64,000 bases of DNA from JAFCUW01 sp049898325 (GTDB lineage: Bacteria; Pseudomonadota; Gammaproteobacteria; Burkholderiales; Burkholderiaceae_D), in assembly GCF_049898325.1 (NCBI RefSeq), contig NZ_JAFCXL010000007.1, positions 62,001 through 126,000 on the forward strand, in the 5' to 3' direction. Positions 1 to 9,397 of this stretch are shown here, piece after piece. How positions within the stretch are numbered: the first letter of the stretch is position 1; each line of letters starts with the position of its first letter. The position numbers and the translations under genes were made by a program. The notes under the pieces were generated by a model. The model was not told the origin of the DNA. It saw only the letters and a program-made list of their open reading frames with translations, and did not search any database.

Positions 1-35
1 GGTGCGTGTCCCGGCAAGGGCGGCGCGGTGGGTCG

Positions 36-503
36 CTACAAGTAGATGCCGCCGCAGACGACGGTCTCGTTCAGTTTTTCGCAGTACATCGCCTTCGGTT
101 CGATCTTCTTGCTTTCGGGATTCGTGAATTTGTATTCCTGCCAGAAGGTGCTTTTGCTCTTGGCCATGTCAACGCGCTCCTTGACGAAGGCCTTGCCATC
201 GATATCTTTCAGTTCGATCAAATTCTTGCCCACCATCTTGGCGTTGGCGCCATGCGCGGCGACGGAGCCGTCGAGCTTGTAGACCACCAGGTACAGGTCA
301 TGCAGGATGAATTGCGGCGCCTTGGCGGTGATGTCGGCATAGGCCTTGGCGTCGCCTGCGCTCTTGATGTAGGCCACGCCTTTCTTGACCATGGCTTCGG
401 CATCGGCGCGCGTGGCGCCACCTTCGGCGGCGCTGCACACCTGCGGCAGCGCGCTGGCGCCAAGGATGAGCGAGAGGCAAAAAACAGGGGCGAACTTGGA
501 CAT
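36..503 (-). CDS. Exported Cache-domain protein
   Basis: A 155-residue protein with an N-terminal signal peptide (residues 1-24, ending in CSAAEG) followed by a single Cache-type sensor domain. The segment with ADITAKAPQF, LYLVVYKLDG and AHGANAKMVGKN is typical of small periplasmic Cache proteins that bind ligands in bacterial sensing. The start is the ATG at 503, not the longer frame to 614, because a clear AAGGAG lies just upstream and the signal peptide begins there. There is no membrane or output domain, so it probably acts as a stand-alone periplasmic binding protein. It lies near a large chemotaxis operon but is not part of it. The ligand cannot be told from sequence. Confidence 0.82.
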   Translation of the reverse strand: MSKFAPVFCLSLILGASALPQVCSAAEGGATRADAEAMVKKGVAYIKSAGDAKAYADITAKAPQFILHDLYLVVYKLDGSVAAHGANAKMVGKNLIELKDIDGKAFVKERVDMAKSKSTFWQEYKFTNPESKKIEPKAMYCEKLNETVVCGGIYL

Positions 504-803
504 TGCAGTCTCCTTCGTTGTGCGAATTGGAAAGCCGACGCTGGCCGGCGCGATCAGGTGGCCCCTTTCGGAATACCCTTTATTCATAGTAGCGCGATGC
601 CAGCGATAATGCACTCATGCAACAAAATGTTTTTTTGTATGAGGCGGTTTTTACAACGTCGCGTCCAGCCGGAGACGCCCGTCGCCGGTCCGACATGGAT
701 GGCTGCCTGGAGACCATGCCTGAATAACAAACTTGGCAAGCATCCCCCGCCGCGCGCATACTCTTGGGAAAGATGGCCCATTTATCAACGAATCAGGAAA
801 ACT

Positions 804-1793
804 ATGGCTTTGCTATGCGTGATGTGCCGTGTTGTACCGGGCGCCGCCCTTGTGCTCGCGCTGTGCGGCCCCGCCGCGGCGCAAGGGTCCGGCCCGACGC
901 CGGTGCTGGCGACGGCACGGGGCAGCTGTCCCGCGCCCATCTGGCCGAAAAAATCCTTGCGCAACGAGGAAACGGGCACGGTTGCCGTGGCGTTCCTGGT
1001 TGGACCGGACGGCAAGGTGCTGGAAAACAAGCTGGCGCGCTCGAGCGGGTATCCCCTGCTCGACGAGGCATCGCTGCAGAACAACCGCGACTGCCGCTTT
1101 GCCGTACCGCCAGCGGGCGAGCCGGCGCAATGGAAAACCATGGAGCTGGTCTGGACGCTCAAGGAGGCGCCAGCGGCGCCAGCCGGAGGCGCGGGCGCGC
1201 CGCCACCTGGCGCCTCGTATTTCCGCGATCTGGGCCGGGTGGTGACGCAGATCCGCGTGGTGGACTGGACGTTCGACATTTGCGCGAGCAAGCATCCGCA
1301 CACCAGCGAGGCGAACGCGCTCGCGGTGCGCGACTGGAAAGCGCGCCACCAGGGCCTGATCGACGAGATGAATGGCGCCCTGCAAGCCCTGCCGGCTTAG
1401 AACCTATCCCGGTAGGTCGGAGTCGCTGCTTGCGCGCCTGGCAACCGATGGCGTCGTTGCTCGTCTTCGCATGGCTTGCCATGCGTCATCCTCGCGCCTT
1501 GCCCTCGGCTGCCATGCATCGCAATCCGCTTCCTCCTACCTACCGGGATAGGTTCTTATTGGGCCAGCCGCGACCCCGCCAGCGCGAAAGCGGGACCGGC
1601 ACTGTGGCAGAGCCTGAACCGGCAACTCGATCAGGGCCGGGATTATCTGTCGCAACAATACCTGGTCCAGCTGGGGGCGGAAAAACTTGCCGCCGTCTGC
1701 GCAAATTACCCCACCGCCTTGGGCCGCGAGGCCTTCGATCTCGAACGTCGCTACCCCGCCGAAATTGCCTCGGTGCGGCGCGGACCCAGGTAG
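804..1793 (+). pseudogene. TonB C-terminal domain protein, interrupted by a 156-bp repeat element
   Basis: The left part (804-1400) reads 198 residues: signal peptide, then a TonB-C-like domain with GTVAVAFLVGPDGKVLENKL, then a helical region. An AGGAAA precedes the ATG. It ends at a TAG formed by the junction with the palindromic element at 1400-1555. The right part (about 1557-1793) continues in the same frame with YWASRDPASAKAG, LDQGRDYLSQQYLVQLG and AEKLAAVCANYP, ending at TAG 1791-1793. Removing the element plus one TTA copy (159 bp, 53 codons) restores one open frame of about 276 codons (...LPAYWASRDP...). I therefore read this as one gene split by insertion. The short product may still be made and keep the TonB-like domain. 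Confidence 0.8.
1400..1555. mobile_element. 156-bp palindromic repeat element (MITE-like) with 18-bp perfect inverted ends
   Basis: The ends are an exact 18-bp inverted repeat: GAACCTATCCCGGTAGGT at 1400-1417 and its reverse complement at 1538-1555. Both outer flanks carry TTA (1397-1399 and 1556-1558), consistent with a 3-bp target duplication. The middle has a perfect 7-bp hairpin GCATGGC-TT-GCCATGC at 1469-1484. It encodes no transposase. The insertion lies inside a coding gene and creates an in-frame stop. It is probably a non-autonomous dispersed repeat; no second copy is visible in this window. Confidence 0.78.
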
Positions 1794-1863
1794 TGGGTGC
1801 GTCGCAGCGTGTCGATATGCTTTACATAACCAGGTGGCGCTCGCGCGGGCAGGTGCGCACCGC

Positions 1864-4368
1864 TCAGGCGGCCAGGGCGCGCCCTTTCCAGCTGGCGAAC
1901 GGCTGCCAGCACGCCAGCCACGCCGCGATGGCCGGCGCCGCCATCGGGCGCGCAATCGCGTAGCCCTGGGCGATGTCGCAGCCCAGGTCGAGCAGGCGCT
2001 CGCCCACTTCGCAGCTTTCCACCCCTTCGGCGATGACCTCGCGCTCGAACGCGCCGGCCAGCGCGATGACGCTCTGGACGATGGCGCCGTCGTCGCGGTC
2101 CCCCAGCATGTCGCGCACAAAGCTCTGGTCGATCTTCAAGGTTTCGGCGGGCAGCCGGCGCAGGTAGGTGAGCGCCGAATAGCCAGTGCCGAAGTCGTCG
2201 ATCGCAAAATGCACGCCCAGCGCCTGGCAGGCCTGCATCACGGCGGCCACCGCCTGCAGGTCGCGCAGGGCGCTCGTTTCGAGGATCTCCAGTTCCAGGT
2301 CGCCCGGCTCGACGTCCGGATAACGCTGCAACAGCACGCCCAGGCGGGCCGCAAAATCAGGCATCTGCAGGTGACTGGCGGCGATGTTGACGCTCACGGG
2401 CAGGCGCAGCCCCTCCGCGCGCCAGCGGGCCATCTGCGCCAGCGCCTGCACGATGACGAGCTCACCGAGCACCGTCTCGAGCGGATCGTCCTGCAGGTCG
2501 GACAGGAAGGCCGACGGCGCCAGCAGGCCCCGTTCGGGATGGCGCCAGCGCACCAGCGCTTCCATTCCCGTCACCGTGCCCAGCCGCATGTTCACCTTCG
2601 GCTGGTAATACAGCACCATTTCGTCCCGGTGCATGGCCAGCGCCAGGCGCGAGAGTGACTCATTGCGCAGTTCGATGCCGGCCTCGAGCGCCGGGTCGAA
2701 GCGGCAGATGCGGTTGCGGCCATCGCGCTTGGCGACAAACATGGCCTGGTCTGCATGCCGGATCAATTGATCGGCGTCGGCGCCGTCGGCGGGAAACACC
2801 GTCAGGCCAATGCTGGCCGACACCTGCAACACCGCGCTGCCAATGGTGACCGGCAGCGCGCAGGCGTGCAGGATGCGCTCGATCAGCTGGTCCGGGTAGC
2901 ACGCCGCGCCCACGTCCTGCAGCACCACGACGAATTCGTCGCCGCCCATGCGCGCCAGCGTATCGGTGTCGCGGATCGCCGCGAGCATATTCTGCGCCAC
3001 CGCCACCAGCATCTGGTCGCCCGTGTCGTGGCCGTGGTTGTCGTTGATCAGCTTGAACCCGTCGAGGTCCAGGTACAGCACCGCCACCGATTGGCCGTTG
3101 CGGTGCGCCAGCAACAGCGCCTGCTGCAAGCGGTCGCCCAGCAGGATGCGGTTGGCCAGCTTGGTGAGCGGATCGAAATGGAGCAGCCGCTCGAGCTCTT
3201 CCTGCTTGGTGCGCAGCGGCGTGATATCGGCCACCAGCGCCACGTAGTTGTGCACCTTGCCGGCGCCGTCGCAAATGGCGTTGATCGACAGCAGGGCGGC
3301 ATACGCCTGGCCATCCTTGCGCCGGCTCCACGCTTCGCCCTGGCAGCTGCCGGTGGCCTGCAGCGCCGCCCACATCGCCGCGCGCACCTCGGGCCCCTGG
3401 CGCGACGAGCTGAACATCAGCGGCGACTGCCCCAGCAATTCGTCGCGCCGGTAGCCGGAGATGCGCAGGAAGGAGTCGTTCACTTCGACGATGAAGCCGA
3501 GCGCATCGGTGATCAGGATGCCCTCGTGGGTGCTGCTAAAAACCCTTGCCGTGAGCTGCAGGCGCGTCTCGTCCCGTTTTTTGCTGGTGATGTCGCGGGC
3601 GATCTTGGCGATCCCGGTGACCCGGCCGCGCGCGTCCCGAATCGGCGAGCTGCTGATCGAGACGTCGACCAGCCGGCCATCCCTGGCGCGGCGCACCGTG
3701 TCGCGATGCTCGACCTTGCCGCCTTCGCGCAGCCGGAGCAGGATCTCGTCTTCGGCGGCGCGCCATTCGGCCGGCACCAGCACGTCGATGGACGTGCCGA
3801 TCATCTCGTGCGCGCCATAGCCGAAAATGGCCTGCGCGGCGGCGTTCCAGCTGAGGATGGTGCCGTCGAGCGACTTGCTGATGATGGCGTCCTCGGACGA
3901 GGCGACGATCGCCTCGAACTGGCCGGCGGCGGCGGCCAGCGCCACCCGTTCAGAAATGTCGCGCGCGATCTTCGACACGCCCACGATGCGCCCGGCGCCA
4001 TCGCGGATCGGCGAGATCGTCACCGACACGGCCAGCAGGTGGCCTAGCCGGTGCCGGCGCACGGTCTCGAAGTGATCGACCTTTTCCCCCGCCAGTATCC
4101 GGGTCAGTATCAGCGCCTCTTCCTCGCGCCGGTCGGGCGGAAACAGGGCCTGCATCGAACGCCCCACCATGTCGAGCGCACTGTAACCGAACAATGCCAC
4201 GGCGCCCACATTCCAGCTCGTCACGCGGCCCGCCATGTCCTTGCTGATGATGGCGTCGTCGGAGTTTTCGATGAGTGCCTTGAAATGCTGTTCGATATGG
4301 CTGCTGCCATGCCGCGCGAGAGGCTCGCTGGCGGCGGACGACGGGCCCGGTCGGCTGTACTCTGGCAT
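1864..4368 (-). CDS. PAS-PAS-PAS-GGDEF-EAL c-di-GMP turnover protein
   Basis: A soluble 834-residue protein with three PAS domains (about 25-143, 148-268, 273-388), a GGDEF domain (about 395-560) and an EAL domain (about 575-825). The cyclase signature GGDEF (475-479) is intact, and an inhibitory RxxD site (RDTD, 466-469) sits five residues before it. The EAL motif (603-605), SVNIAA, LEILE, DDFGTGY, LKIDQSF and AEGVE are all present, so both synthesis and hydrolysis of c-di-GMP are possible. No transmembrane segment is seen. It lies 108 bp downstream of cheB on the same strand and is likely cotranscribed with the chemotaxis operon. The ATG at 4368 (AGAGAA upstream) is preferred to the in-frame TTG at 4374. 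Confidence 0.93.
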   Translation of the reverse strand: MPEYSRPGPSSAASEPLARHGSSHIEQHFKALIENSDDAIISKDMAGRVTSWNVGAVALFGYSALDMVGRSMQALFPPDRREEEALILTRILAGEKVDHFETVRRHRLGHLLAVSVTISPIRDGAGRIVGVSKIARDISERVALAAAAGQFEAIVASSEDAIISKSLDGTILSWNAAAQAIFGYGAHEMIGTSIDVLVPAEWRAAEDEILLRLREGGKVEHRDTVRRARDGRLVDVSISSSPIRDARGRVTGIAKIARDITSKKRDETRLQLTARVFSSTHEGILITDALGFIVEVNDSFLRISGYRRDELLGQSPLMFSSSRQGPEVRAAMWAALQATGSCQGEAWSRRKDGQAYAALLSINAICDGAGKVHNYVALVADITPLRTKQEELERLLHFDPLTKLANRILLGDRLQQALLLAHRNGQSVAVLYLDLDGFKLINDNHGHDTGDQMLVAVAQNMLAAIRDTDTLARMGGDEFVVVLQDVGAACYPDQLIERILHACALPVTIGSAVLQVSASIGLTVFPADGADADQLIRHADQAMFVAKRDGRNRICRFDPALEAGIELRNESLSRLALAMHRDEMVLYYQPKVNMRLGTVTGMEALVRWRHPERGLLAPSAFLSDLQDDPLETVLGELVIVQALAQMARWRAEGLRLPVSVNIAASHLQMPDFAARLGVLLQRYPDVEPGDLELEILETSALRDLQAVAAVMQACQALGVHFAIDDFGTGYSALTYLRRLPAETLKIDQSFVRDMLGDRDDGAIVQSVIALAGAFEREVIAEGVESCEVGERLLDLGCDIAQGYAIARPMAAPAIAAWLACWQPFASWKGRALAA

Positions 4369-4476
4369 GGACAATTCTCTCTAAAATTAATTAAATTGCA
4401 ATATTACGAACGAACCAGTATGCGCTCAATTTACAATTGCGGGTTATTTGTCACGGCGGCGTGACTTTATCGTCGC

Positions 4477-5541
4477 TTACTGGCCCGGCGCGCCAAGTTG
4501 TTGGACGATATGGCGTGCGATCGCGCCCAGCGCGACGCTCCTGTCGACGGCGCCGCGCAGCACCGCTTCCTTCGGCATGCCATAGACGACGCAGCTCTCT
4601 TCATCCTGCGCCAGCGTGCTCGCGCCCGCCGTGCGCATTTCCAGCAGGCCGGCGGCGCCATCGTTGCCCATGCCCGTCATGATGATGCCCAGCGCGTTGG
4701 CGCCCGCATGCCGGGCGACCGAACGAAACAGCACGTCGACGGACGGGCGATGCCGGTTGACCAGGGGACCGTCGATGACGTCCACGTGATACTGCGCGCC
4801 GTTGCGTCGCAACAGCATGTGCTTGCCGCCGGGGGCGATCAGCGCCAGCCCCGGCATGACCCGGTCGCCGTGGCGCGCCTCCCTGACGTTGATCTGGCAC
4901 AGGCTGTTCAGGCGCAAGGCGAACGCTTCGGTGAATTTTTCCGGCATGTGTTGCACGATCAGGATGCCGGGCGTCACCCGCGGCAGCGCCTTGAGCACCA
5001 CTTCGAGCGCCTGCGTGCCGCCGGTCGAGGTGCCGATCGCCACCACGCGCTCGGTGGTGCGGATCATGGCGCCGGCCGCACTGGCCGGGGCCAGGATCAC
5101 GTCGGCCGTGTACTTCTCCGTGGCCACGAGCTGGCTGACCCTGGCCCGCGCCGCCGCCTTGACCGCACTGAGCAGCGCGTTGCTGCTGTCGTGCAAAAAC
5201 TGCTTGAGTCCCAGTTGCGGCTTGGTGATGATGGCCACCGCGCCGGCGGCCAGCGCCTCGATGGAGGTGCGGGCGCCTTTCTCGGCCAGCGACGAGCAGA
5301 TCACCACCGGGGTCGGCCGCTCGCTCATGATCTTGCGCAAGAACGTGATGCCGTCCATGCGCGGCATCTCGATATCGAGCACGATCACGTCCGGCCACTG
5401 CGCTTTCATGCGCACGCTTGCCAGCAACGGGTCGGCCACCGCGCACAGCACTTCGATGGCGGGATCGGCCTGCAGCAGCTCGCTGACCACCTGGCGTACC
5501 ACGGCCGAGTCGTCGATCACCATGACCTTGATGCGGTTCAT
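4477..5541 (-). CDS. cheB: Chemotaxis response regulator protein-glutamate methylesterase CheB
   Basis: Removes methyl groups from, and deamidates, receptor glutamates/glutamines in chemotactic adaptation. The 354-residue product has a receiver domain (acidic D10/D11, phospho-acceptor D56 in VLDIEMPRMDG) and a C-terminal methylesterase domain with the full triad: S172 in GTSTGG, H198 in QHMP and D293 in GNDGA. Its ATG follows directly on the TAG stop of the upstream receptor gene, so translation is probably coupled. This is the only adaptation demethylase gene in the cluster, and no cheD deamidase is present. Cytoplasmic. Confidence 0.97.
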   Translation of the reverse strand: MNRIKVMVIDDSAVVRQVVSELLQADPAIEVLCAVADPLLASVRMKAQWPDVIVLDIEMPRMDGITFLRKIMSERPTPVVICSSLAEKGARTSIEALAAGAVAIITKPQLGLKQFLHDSSNALLSAVKAAARARVSQLVATEKYTADVILAPASAAGAMIRTTERVVAIGTSTGGTQALEVVLKALPRVTPGILIVQHMPEKFTEAFALRLNSLCQINVREARHGDRVMPGLALIAPGGKHMLLRRNGAQYHVDVIDGPLVNRHRPSVDVLFRSVARHAGANALGIIMTGMGNDGAAGLLEMRTAGASTLAQDEESCVVYGMPKEAVLRGAVDRSVALGAIARHIVQQLGAPGQ

Positions 5542-7113
5542 CTAGCGCTGCCGATGCCCGGCGGCGCCGGTGCTGTCGAGCTTGAAAAATGCCATGGTCG
5601 TCTGCAATTGCTCGGCCTGGCCGCTCATTTCCTCGGCGGTGGCGGCCAGCTCTTCGGAACTGGAGGCGTTCTGTTGGGTCGTCTGGCTCAGCTGGTTCAC
5701 CGCCAGGCTGATCTGGCGCGCCCCGGACGACTGCTCGCTCGACGCCGCCGCGATCTCGCGCACCAGCGCGGATGTCTTGAGGATGCCCGGAAGCATTTCA
5801 TTGAGCAGCACCCCGGCCTGCTCGGCCATCTGCACGCTACTGGCGGCCACTTCGCCGATTTCCTGCGCGGCAAGCTGGCTGCGCTCGGCCAGCTTGCGCA
5901 CTTCGGCCGCCACCACCGCGAAGCCCTTGCCATGCTCGCCCGCGCGCGCCGCCTCGATGGCCGCGTTCAGGGCCAGCAGGTTGGTCTGGTAGGCGATGTC
6001 GTCGATGATGCCGATCTTGCGTGCAATGTCCTGCATGGCCGTGGCGGTGGCGCTGGCCGAATCGCGCCCGCCCGCCGCCTGGTCGGCCGCCTGGCCGGCC
6101 ATGCCGTCCGTAACGGCCGCGTTTTGCGTTATATGCGCGATCGATGCCGTCATCTGCTCGACCGAGGCACTGGTTTGCTCCACCGCGGCGGCCTGTTCGG
6201 TCGACGCCTGCGACAGCGCCTGGGCGGTGGCGCTCACTTGCTCGGAGGCGCTGGCCAGGCCCTGCGTGCTGCGGTTCACTTCGGCAACGACGTGGGCCAG
6301 TCGTGCCACCATATTGCCCATCGCCCGCAGCATCTGGCCGGGCTCATCGTTGGCCGAGGCCGTGATGCGCATGGTCAGATCGCCCTCGGCCAGGCGGTTG
6401 GCCGCCTGCACGGCCAGGCGCAAGGGGCTGATGATCGAGCGGCCGATCACCACGGCAAGCGCGAGCGAGACGAACAGCGCCGCCAGCGCCGCCGCCAGCA
6501 TCGCCCGCGCGGCGCTGGCAGCCTCGTCGACGCCGGCCTTGACGCTGGCCCTGGCATTGACGCTGTTGAGGTCGACGAGCTGGAGCAGCGCCGCCTCGGC
6601 CGTCCTGAACAGGGGACGCGACAAGCCGTATTGCTGGTGAAACGTGAGGAACAGTGCTTTCTGCGCCGCGCCGTCGCGGTTCTCCGTGAGCCGCTCAATG
6701 GTCGCGTGGAGTTGCTGATCGCTCGCTTTCCAGTCTGCCCAGGCGGCCTGGAACTGCTTCCACAGCAGCGCTTCCTGCGCCGTCTGCGGCAGCGCCGCGT
6801 AGAGTTGCCAGCCCTCGTCGATACTGTCCCACGCCTTCTTGCGCAACTGCTGGACGGTGGCAAACTGCTGGCGCGCGTCGGTGTCGTTTTCGGACATCGC
6901 CGTGAGCAGCGTGGCCGATTTGACCGCGGTCTGGCCTTCATTGACGGTCAGCAAACCCTGAATCGACGGCAAGTTGTTGCTACCGACGGCCTTCAGGGCC
7001 TCGCCGGTGGCGGCGATGCCCGCATAACCGGTGAGGCCGATGGCGGCAAGCGCGAGCAGCATGGTGCCGACCAGCAGCGCAAGCTTCCAGGTGATCGATA
7101 GGTTCTTGAACAT
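5542..7113 (-). CDS. Methyl-accepting chemotaxis protein (4HB sensor)
   Basis: A 523-residue transmembrane receptor. TM1 is near residues 10-30, followed by a periplasmic four-helix-bundle-type sensor (about 31-190), TM2 (about 193-215), a HAMP region and a long methyl-accepting helical hairpin. The hairpin tip reads IDDIAYQTNLLALNAAIEAA with RAGEHGKGFAVVAAEVRKLAER, the conserved contact site for CheA and CheW. There is no C-terminal NWETF-type tether for CheR/CheB. It lies 14 bp after cheW and abuts cheB. It is paralogous to the receptor at 7673-9319, with the tip region nearly identical. The ligand is unknown. Confidence 0.95.
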   Translation of the reverse strand: MFKNLSITWKLALLVGTMLLALAAIGLTGYAGIAATGEALKAVGSNNLPSIQGLLTVNEGQTAVKSATLLTAMSENDTDARQQFATVQQLRKKAWDSIDEGWQLYAALPQTAQEALLWKQFQAAWADWKASDQQLHATIERLTENRDGAAQKALFLTFHQQYGLSRPLFRTAEAALLQLVDLNSVNARASVKAGVDEAASAARAMLAAALAALFVSLALAVVIGRSIISPLRLAVQAANRLAEGDLTMRITASANDEPGQMLRAMGNMVARLAHVVAEVNRSTQGLASASEQVSATAQALSQASTEQAAAVEQTSASVEQMTASIAHITQNAAVTDGMAGQAADQAAGGRDSASATATAMQDIARKIGIIDDIAYQTNLLALNAAIEAARAGEHGKGFAVVAAEVRKLAERSQLAAQEIGEVAASSVQMAEQAGVLLNEMLPGILKTSALVREIAAASSEQSSGARQISLAVNQLSQTTQQNASSSEELAATAEEMSGQAEQLQTTMAFFKLDSTGAAGHRQR

Positions 7114-7127
7114 GGTATGCGCTTCGC

Positions 7128-7673
7128 CTATGGGTGCTGGGAAAGTGCAGGGGCGGGTAGCGCCGCGCCGGCCTCGTTGATCTGCGTGAGCGCGCCGATG
7201 TCCATGTCCGACAAGACCTGCTCGACGTCGAGCAGGATGACGAACTTGCCATTGACCTTGCCCATGCCGGCGATGAAATCGGTGCGGATGCGGGCGCCGA
7301 ACGCCGGCGCCGGTTCGATGTCGGCCGCCGCGATTTCCAGCACCGCGTTGACGGTATCGACGACGATGCCCATGTCCTGGCGCTCGCCCGGTTCACCCAG
7401 TTCGACGATCACGATGCAGGTGCGCTTGGTGACCTCGCTGGCGGGCTTGCCGAAGCGCGCCGCCAGGTCCATCACCGGCACCACCGCGCCGCGCAGGTTG
7501 ATCACGCCGCGTATGCAGGCCGGCATCATCGGCACTGTCGTGACGCCCGCATACTCGATGATTTCCTTGATGTGCAAGATGCCCACGGCCAGCATCTCGC
7601 CGCCCAGCATGAAGGTCAGAAACTGCTGCTGCTCGACGGCGCCGGACAGCGCTACGTTGGTGCGCGCGCCCAT
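7128..7673 (-). CDS. cheW: Chemotaxis coupling protein CheW
   Basis: A single CheW (SH3-like) domain of 181 residues that links receptors to the kinase CheA. Characteristic segments are QFLTFMLGGEMLAVGILHIKEII, PACIRGVINLRGAVVPVMDL and IVVDTVNAVLEI. The C-terminus (after about 160) is a short non-conserved tail. The gene overlaps the upstream receptor stop by one base (TGATG), so translational coupling is likely. It sits between two receptor genes, which suggests that this adaptor serves both. Confidence 0.95.
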   Translation of the reverse strand: MGARTNVALSGAVEQQQFLTFMLGGEMLAVGILHIKEIIEYAGVTTVPMMPACIRGVINLRGAVVPVMDLAARFGKPASEVTKRTCIVIVELGEPGERQDMGIVVDTVNAVLEIAAADIEPAPAFGARIRTDFIAGMGKVNGKFVILLDVEQVLSDMDIGALTQINEAGAALPAPALSQHP

Positions 7674-9319
7674 CAGAATTTGACGAACTGGGATTCATCG
7701 AGCTCGCCGGCGGCGGCCAGCGTCAGCTTGGTGGCCGGCTTGAAGCGGCCCTTGCCGCGTGCGGGCGGCGCGGCGCGCGCCGCGCTGCGCTGGCCGCCGA
7801 CGGCGTCCATGCCGTCGAGCCGGAAGAAGGCCATGGTTTGCTGCAATTGCTCGGCCTGGCTACTCATTTCCTCGGCGGTGGCGGCCAGCTGTTCCGAACT
7901 CGAGGCATTGTGCTGGGTGGTCTGGCTCAGCTGGATGACTGCCGAATTGATCTGCCCCACGCCGGAGGACTGCTCGGCCGAGGCGGCGGCGATTTCCTGC
8001 ACCAGGTCGGACGTCTTGCGTATGCTCGGCACCATGTCCTGCAGCAGCTTGCCGGCCTTCTCGGCCAGCGTCACGCTGCTGCTGGCGACTTCGCCGATTT
8101 CCTGCGCCGCCACCTGGCTGCGCTCGGCCAGCTTGCGCACTTCGGCGGCGACGACCGCGAAGCCCTTGCCATGTTCACCGGCGCGCGCCGCTTCGATCGC
8201 CGCGTTCAGGGCCAGCAAATTGGTCTGGTAGGCGATGTCGTCGATGATGCCGATTTTGCGGGCAATCTGGCGCATCGCCGCCACCGTGGCATTGACCGAT
8301 TCGCCGCCGTCGACCGCTTCCTGCGCCGCCTTGCTGGCCATGCCGTCGGTGACGCGGGCGTTGGCCGTGTTCTGGGCGATGGAGGCGGTCATTTCCTCGA
8401 TCGATGCGCTGGTCTCCTCCACGCTGGCCGCCTGCTCGCTCGAGGCCTGCGACAGCGACTGCGAGGTGGCGCTCACTTCCTGGGCGGCGCTGGCGAGCGA
8501 CTGGGCGCCGCTGTTGACGTCGGCGACGACCTGGCTGAGGCGGGCGATCATGGCCTGCATCGCCCGCAGCATCTGCCCCGTCTCGTCCCGGGCCTGCGAG
8601 CTGATCTTCACGTTCAGGTCGCCTTCGGAGAGGCGGACCGCCGCCTCCCGGGCCTGGTTCAGCGGGATCGTCACGCTGCGGCTGACGAGGATGCCAAGCA
8701 GCAGGCCGAGTGCCATCGCCGCGCCCATCGCGATGAGCATCGCCCGGCGGCTGTCGTGGTACAGGGCGGTGGCGACATCGAATTTTTCCTTGGCGCGCAC
8801 TTCCTTCATTGCCGCCAGTTCGCTCATCAGCTCGTCGAGCCGGTCGGCTTTCTGCCGTTCCGCGTTCATGGCCTTTTCCAGTTCGTCGCTGAGCGTCGCC
8901 AGTTTTTCGCGCGAGGCCAGGTTGAGCACCGCCTGCAGATCCTTGTCATACGCCTCCCACTGCTTGTCGATGGTGTCGAGCAGTTCCTTCGCCTTGGGCA
9001 GCTTGAACAGGGGCCGGGTCTTGACCAGGTTGTCTTTCATCGCCGCGACGCTCTTGCGCAGGAAGCTCAGGCGCTGCTCGCGCTCTTCGGGCGTGATCGC
9101 CAGCAGGTAGTTGGCGCGGGCGCGGCCGACATAAATCAGGTTGATGTTGGCCTCTTTGATGTACGACATCGCCATCAGGTCGTCCGTGTAGATGGACTCG
9201 GCCGCCTCGTTGATCTTGCCCGAGTTGGCAATGCCGATCGCGCCCACAACCAGGCTCAAGGTTGCTACCAGCAGGAAGCCGGCGATCAGCCGGACCGAAA
9301 TTTTGATGTTACTGAACAT
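7673..9319 (-). CDS. Methyl-accepting chemotaxis protein
   Basis: A 548-residue receptor with TM1 (about 11-30), a periplasmic helical sensor region (about 31-185, with SYIKEANINLIYVGRARANYL, a hallmark of four-helix-bundle MCP sensors), TM2 (about 190-210), HAMP and the signalling hairpin with IEAARAGEHGKGFAVVAAEV. The start is supported by CAGGAG upstream. The C-terminus is extended and basic (ARAAPPARGKGRFKPATK) with no CheR-binding pentapeptide. It lies between cheR (78 bp upstream) and cheW (1-bp overlap). The periplasmic domain resembles sensors of small organic ligands, but the ligand cannot be assigned. Confidence 0.95.
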   Translation of the reverse strand: MFSNIKISVRLIAGFLLVATLSLVVGAIGIANSGKINEAAESIYTDDLMAMSYIKEANINLIYVGRARANYLLAITPEEREQRLSFLRKSVAAMKDNLVKTRPLFKLPKAKELLDTIDKQWEAYDKDLQAVLNLASREKLATLSDELEKAMNAERQKADRLDELMSELAAMKEVRAKEKFDVATALYHDSRRAMLIAMGAAMALGLLLGILVSRSVTIPLNQAREAAVRLSEGDLNVKISSQARDETGQMLRAMQAMIARLSQVVADVNSGAQSLASAAQEVSATSQSLSQASSEQAASVEETSASIEEMTASIAQNTANARVTDGMASKAAQEAVDGGESVNATVAAMRQIARKIGIIDDIAYQTNLLALNAAIEAARAGEHGKGFAVVAAEVRKLAERSQVAAQEIGEVASSSVTLAEKAGKLLQDMVPSIRKTSDLVQEIAAASAEQSSGVGQINSAVIQLSQTTQHNASSSEQLAATAEEMSSQAEQLQQTMAFFRLDGMDAVGGQRSAARAAPPARGKGRFKPATKLTLAAAGELDESQFVKF

Positions 9320-9397
9320 GGTGCTACTCCTGAGTGAAACACGGGTAAGGCGACGTCCCGGACGATGCTGGCCCGGGCGGGAAGGAGACGGTGGTGG

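Noticed and set aside
1476..1793. A separate small gene starting inside the palindromic element
   Set aside because: Its protein-like part begins only after the element and continues the frame of the interrupted TonB-domain gene.
4369..4374. TTG at 4374 as start of the GGDEF/EAL protein
   Set aside because: An ATG two codons later has the better-spaced AGAGAA.
4498..7101. An 867-codon plus-strand frame over cheB and the first receptor
   Set aside because: Antisense shadow of clearly conserved chemotaxis genes, rich in His/Arg/Gly with no recognisable fold.
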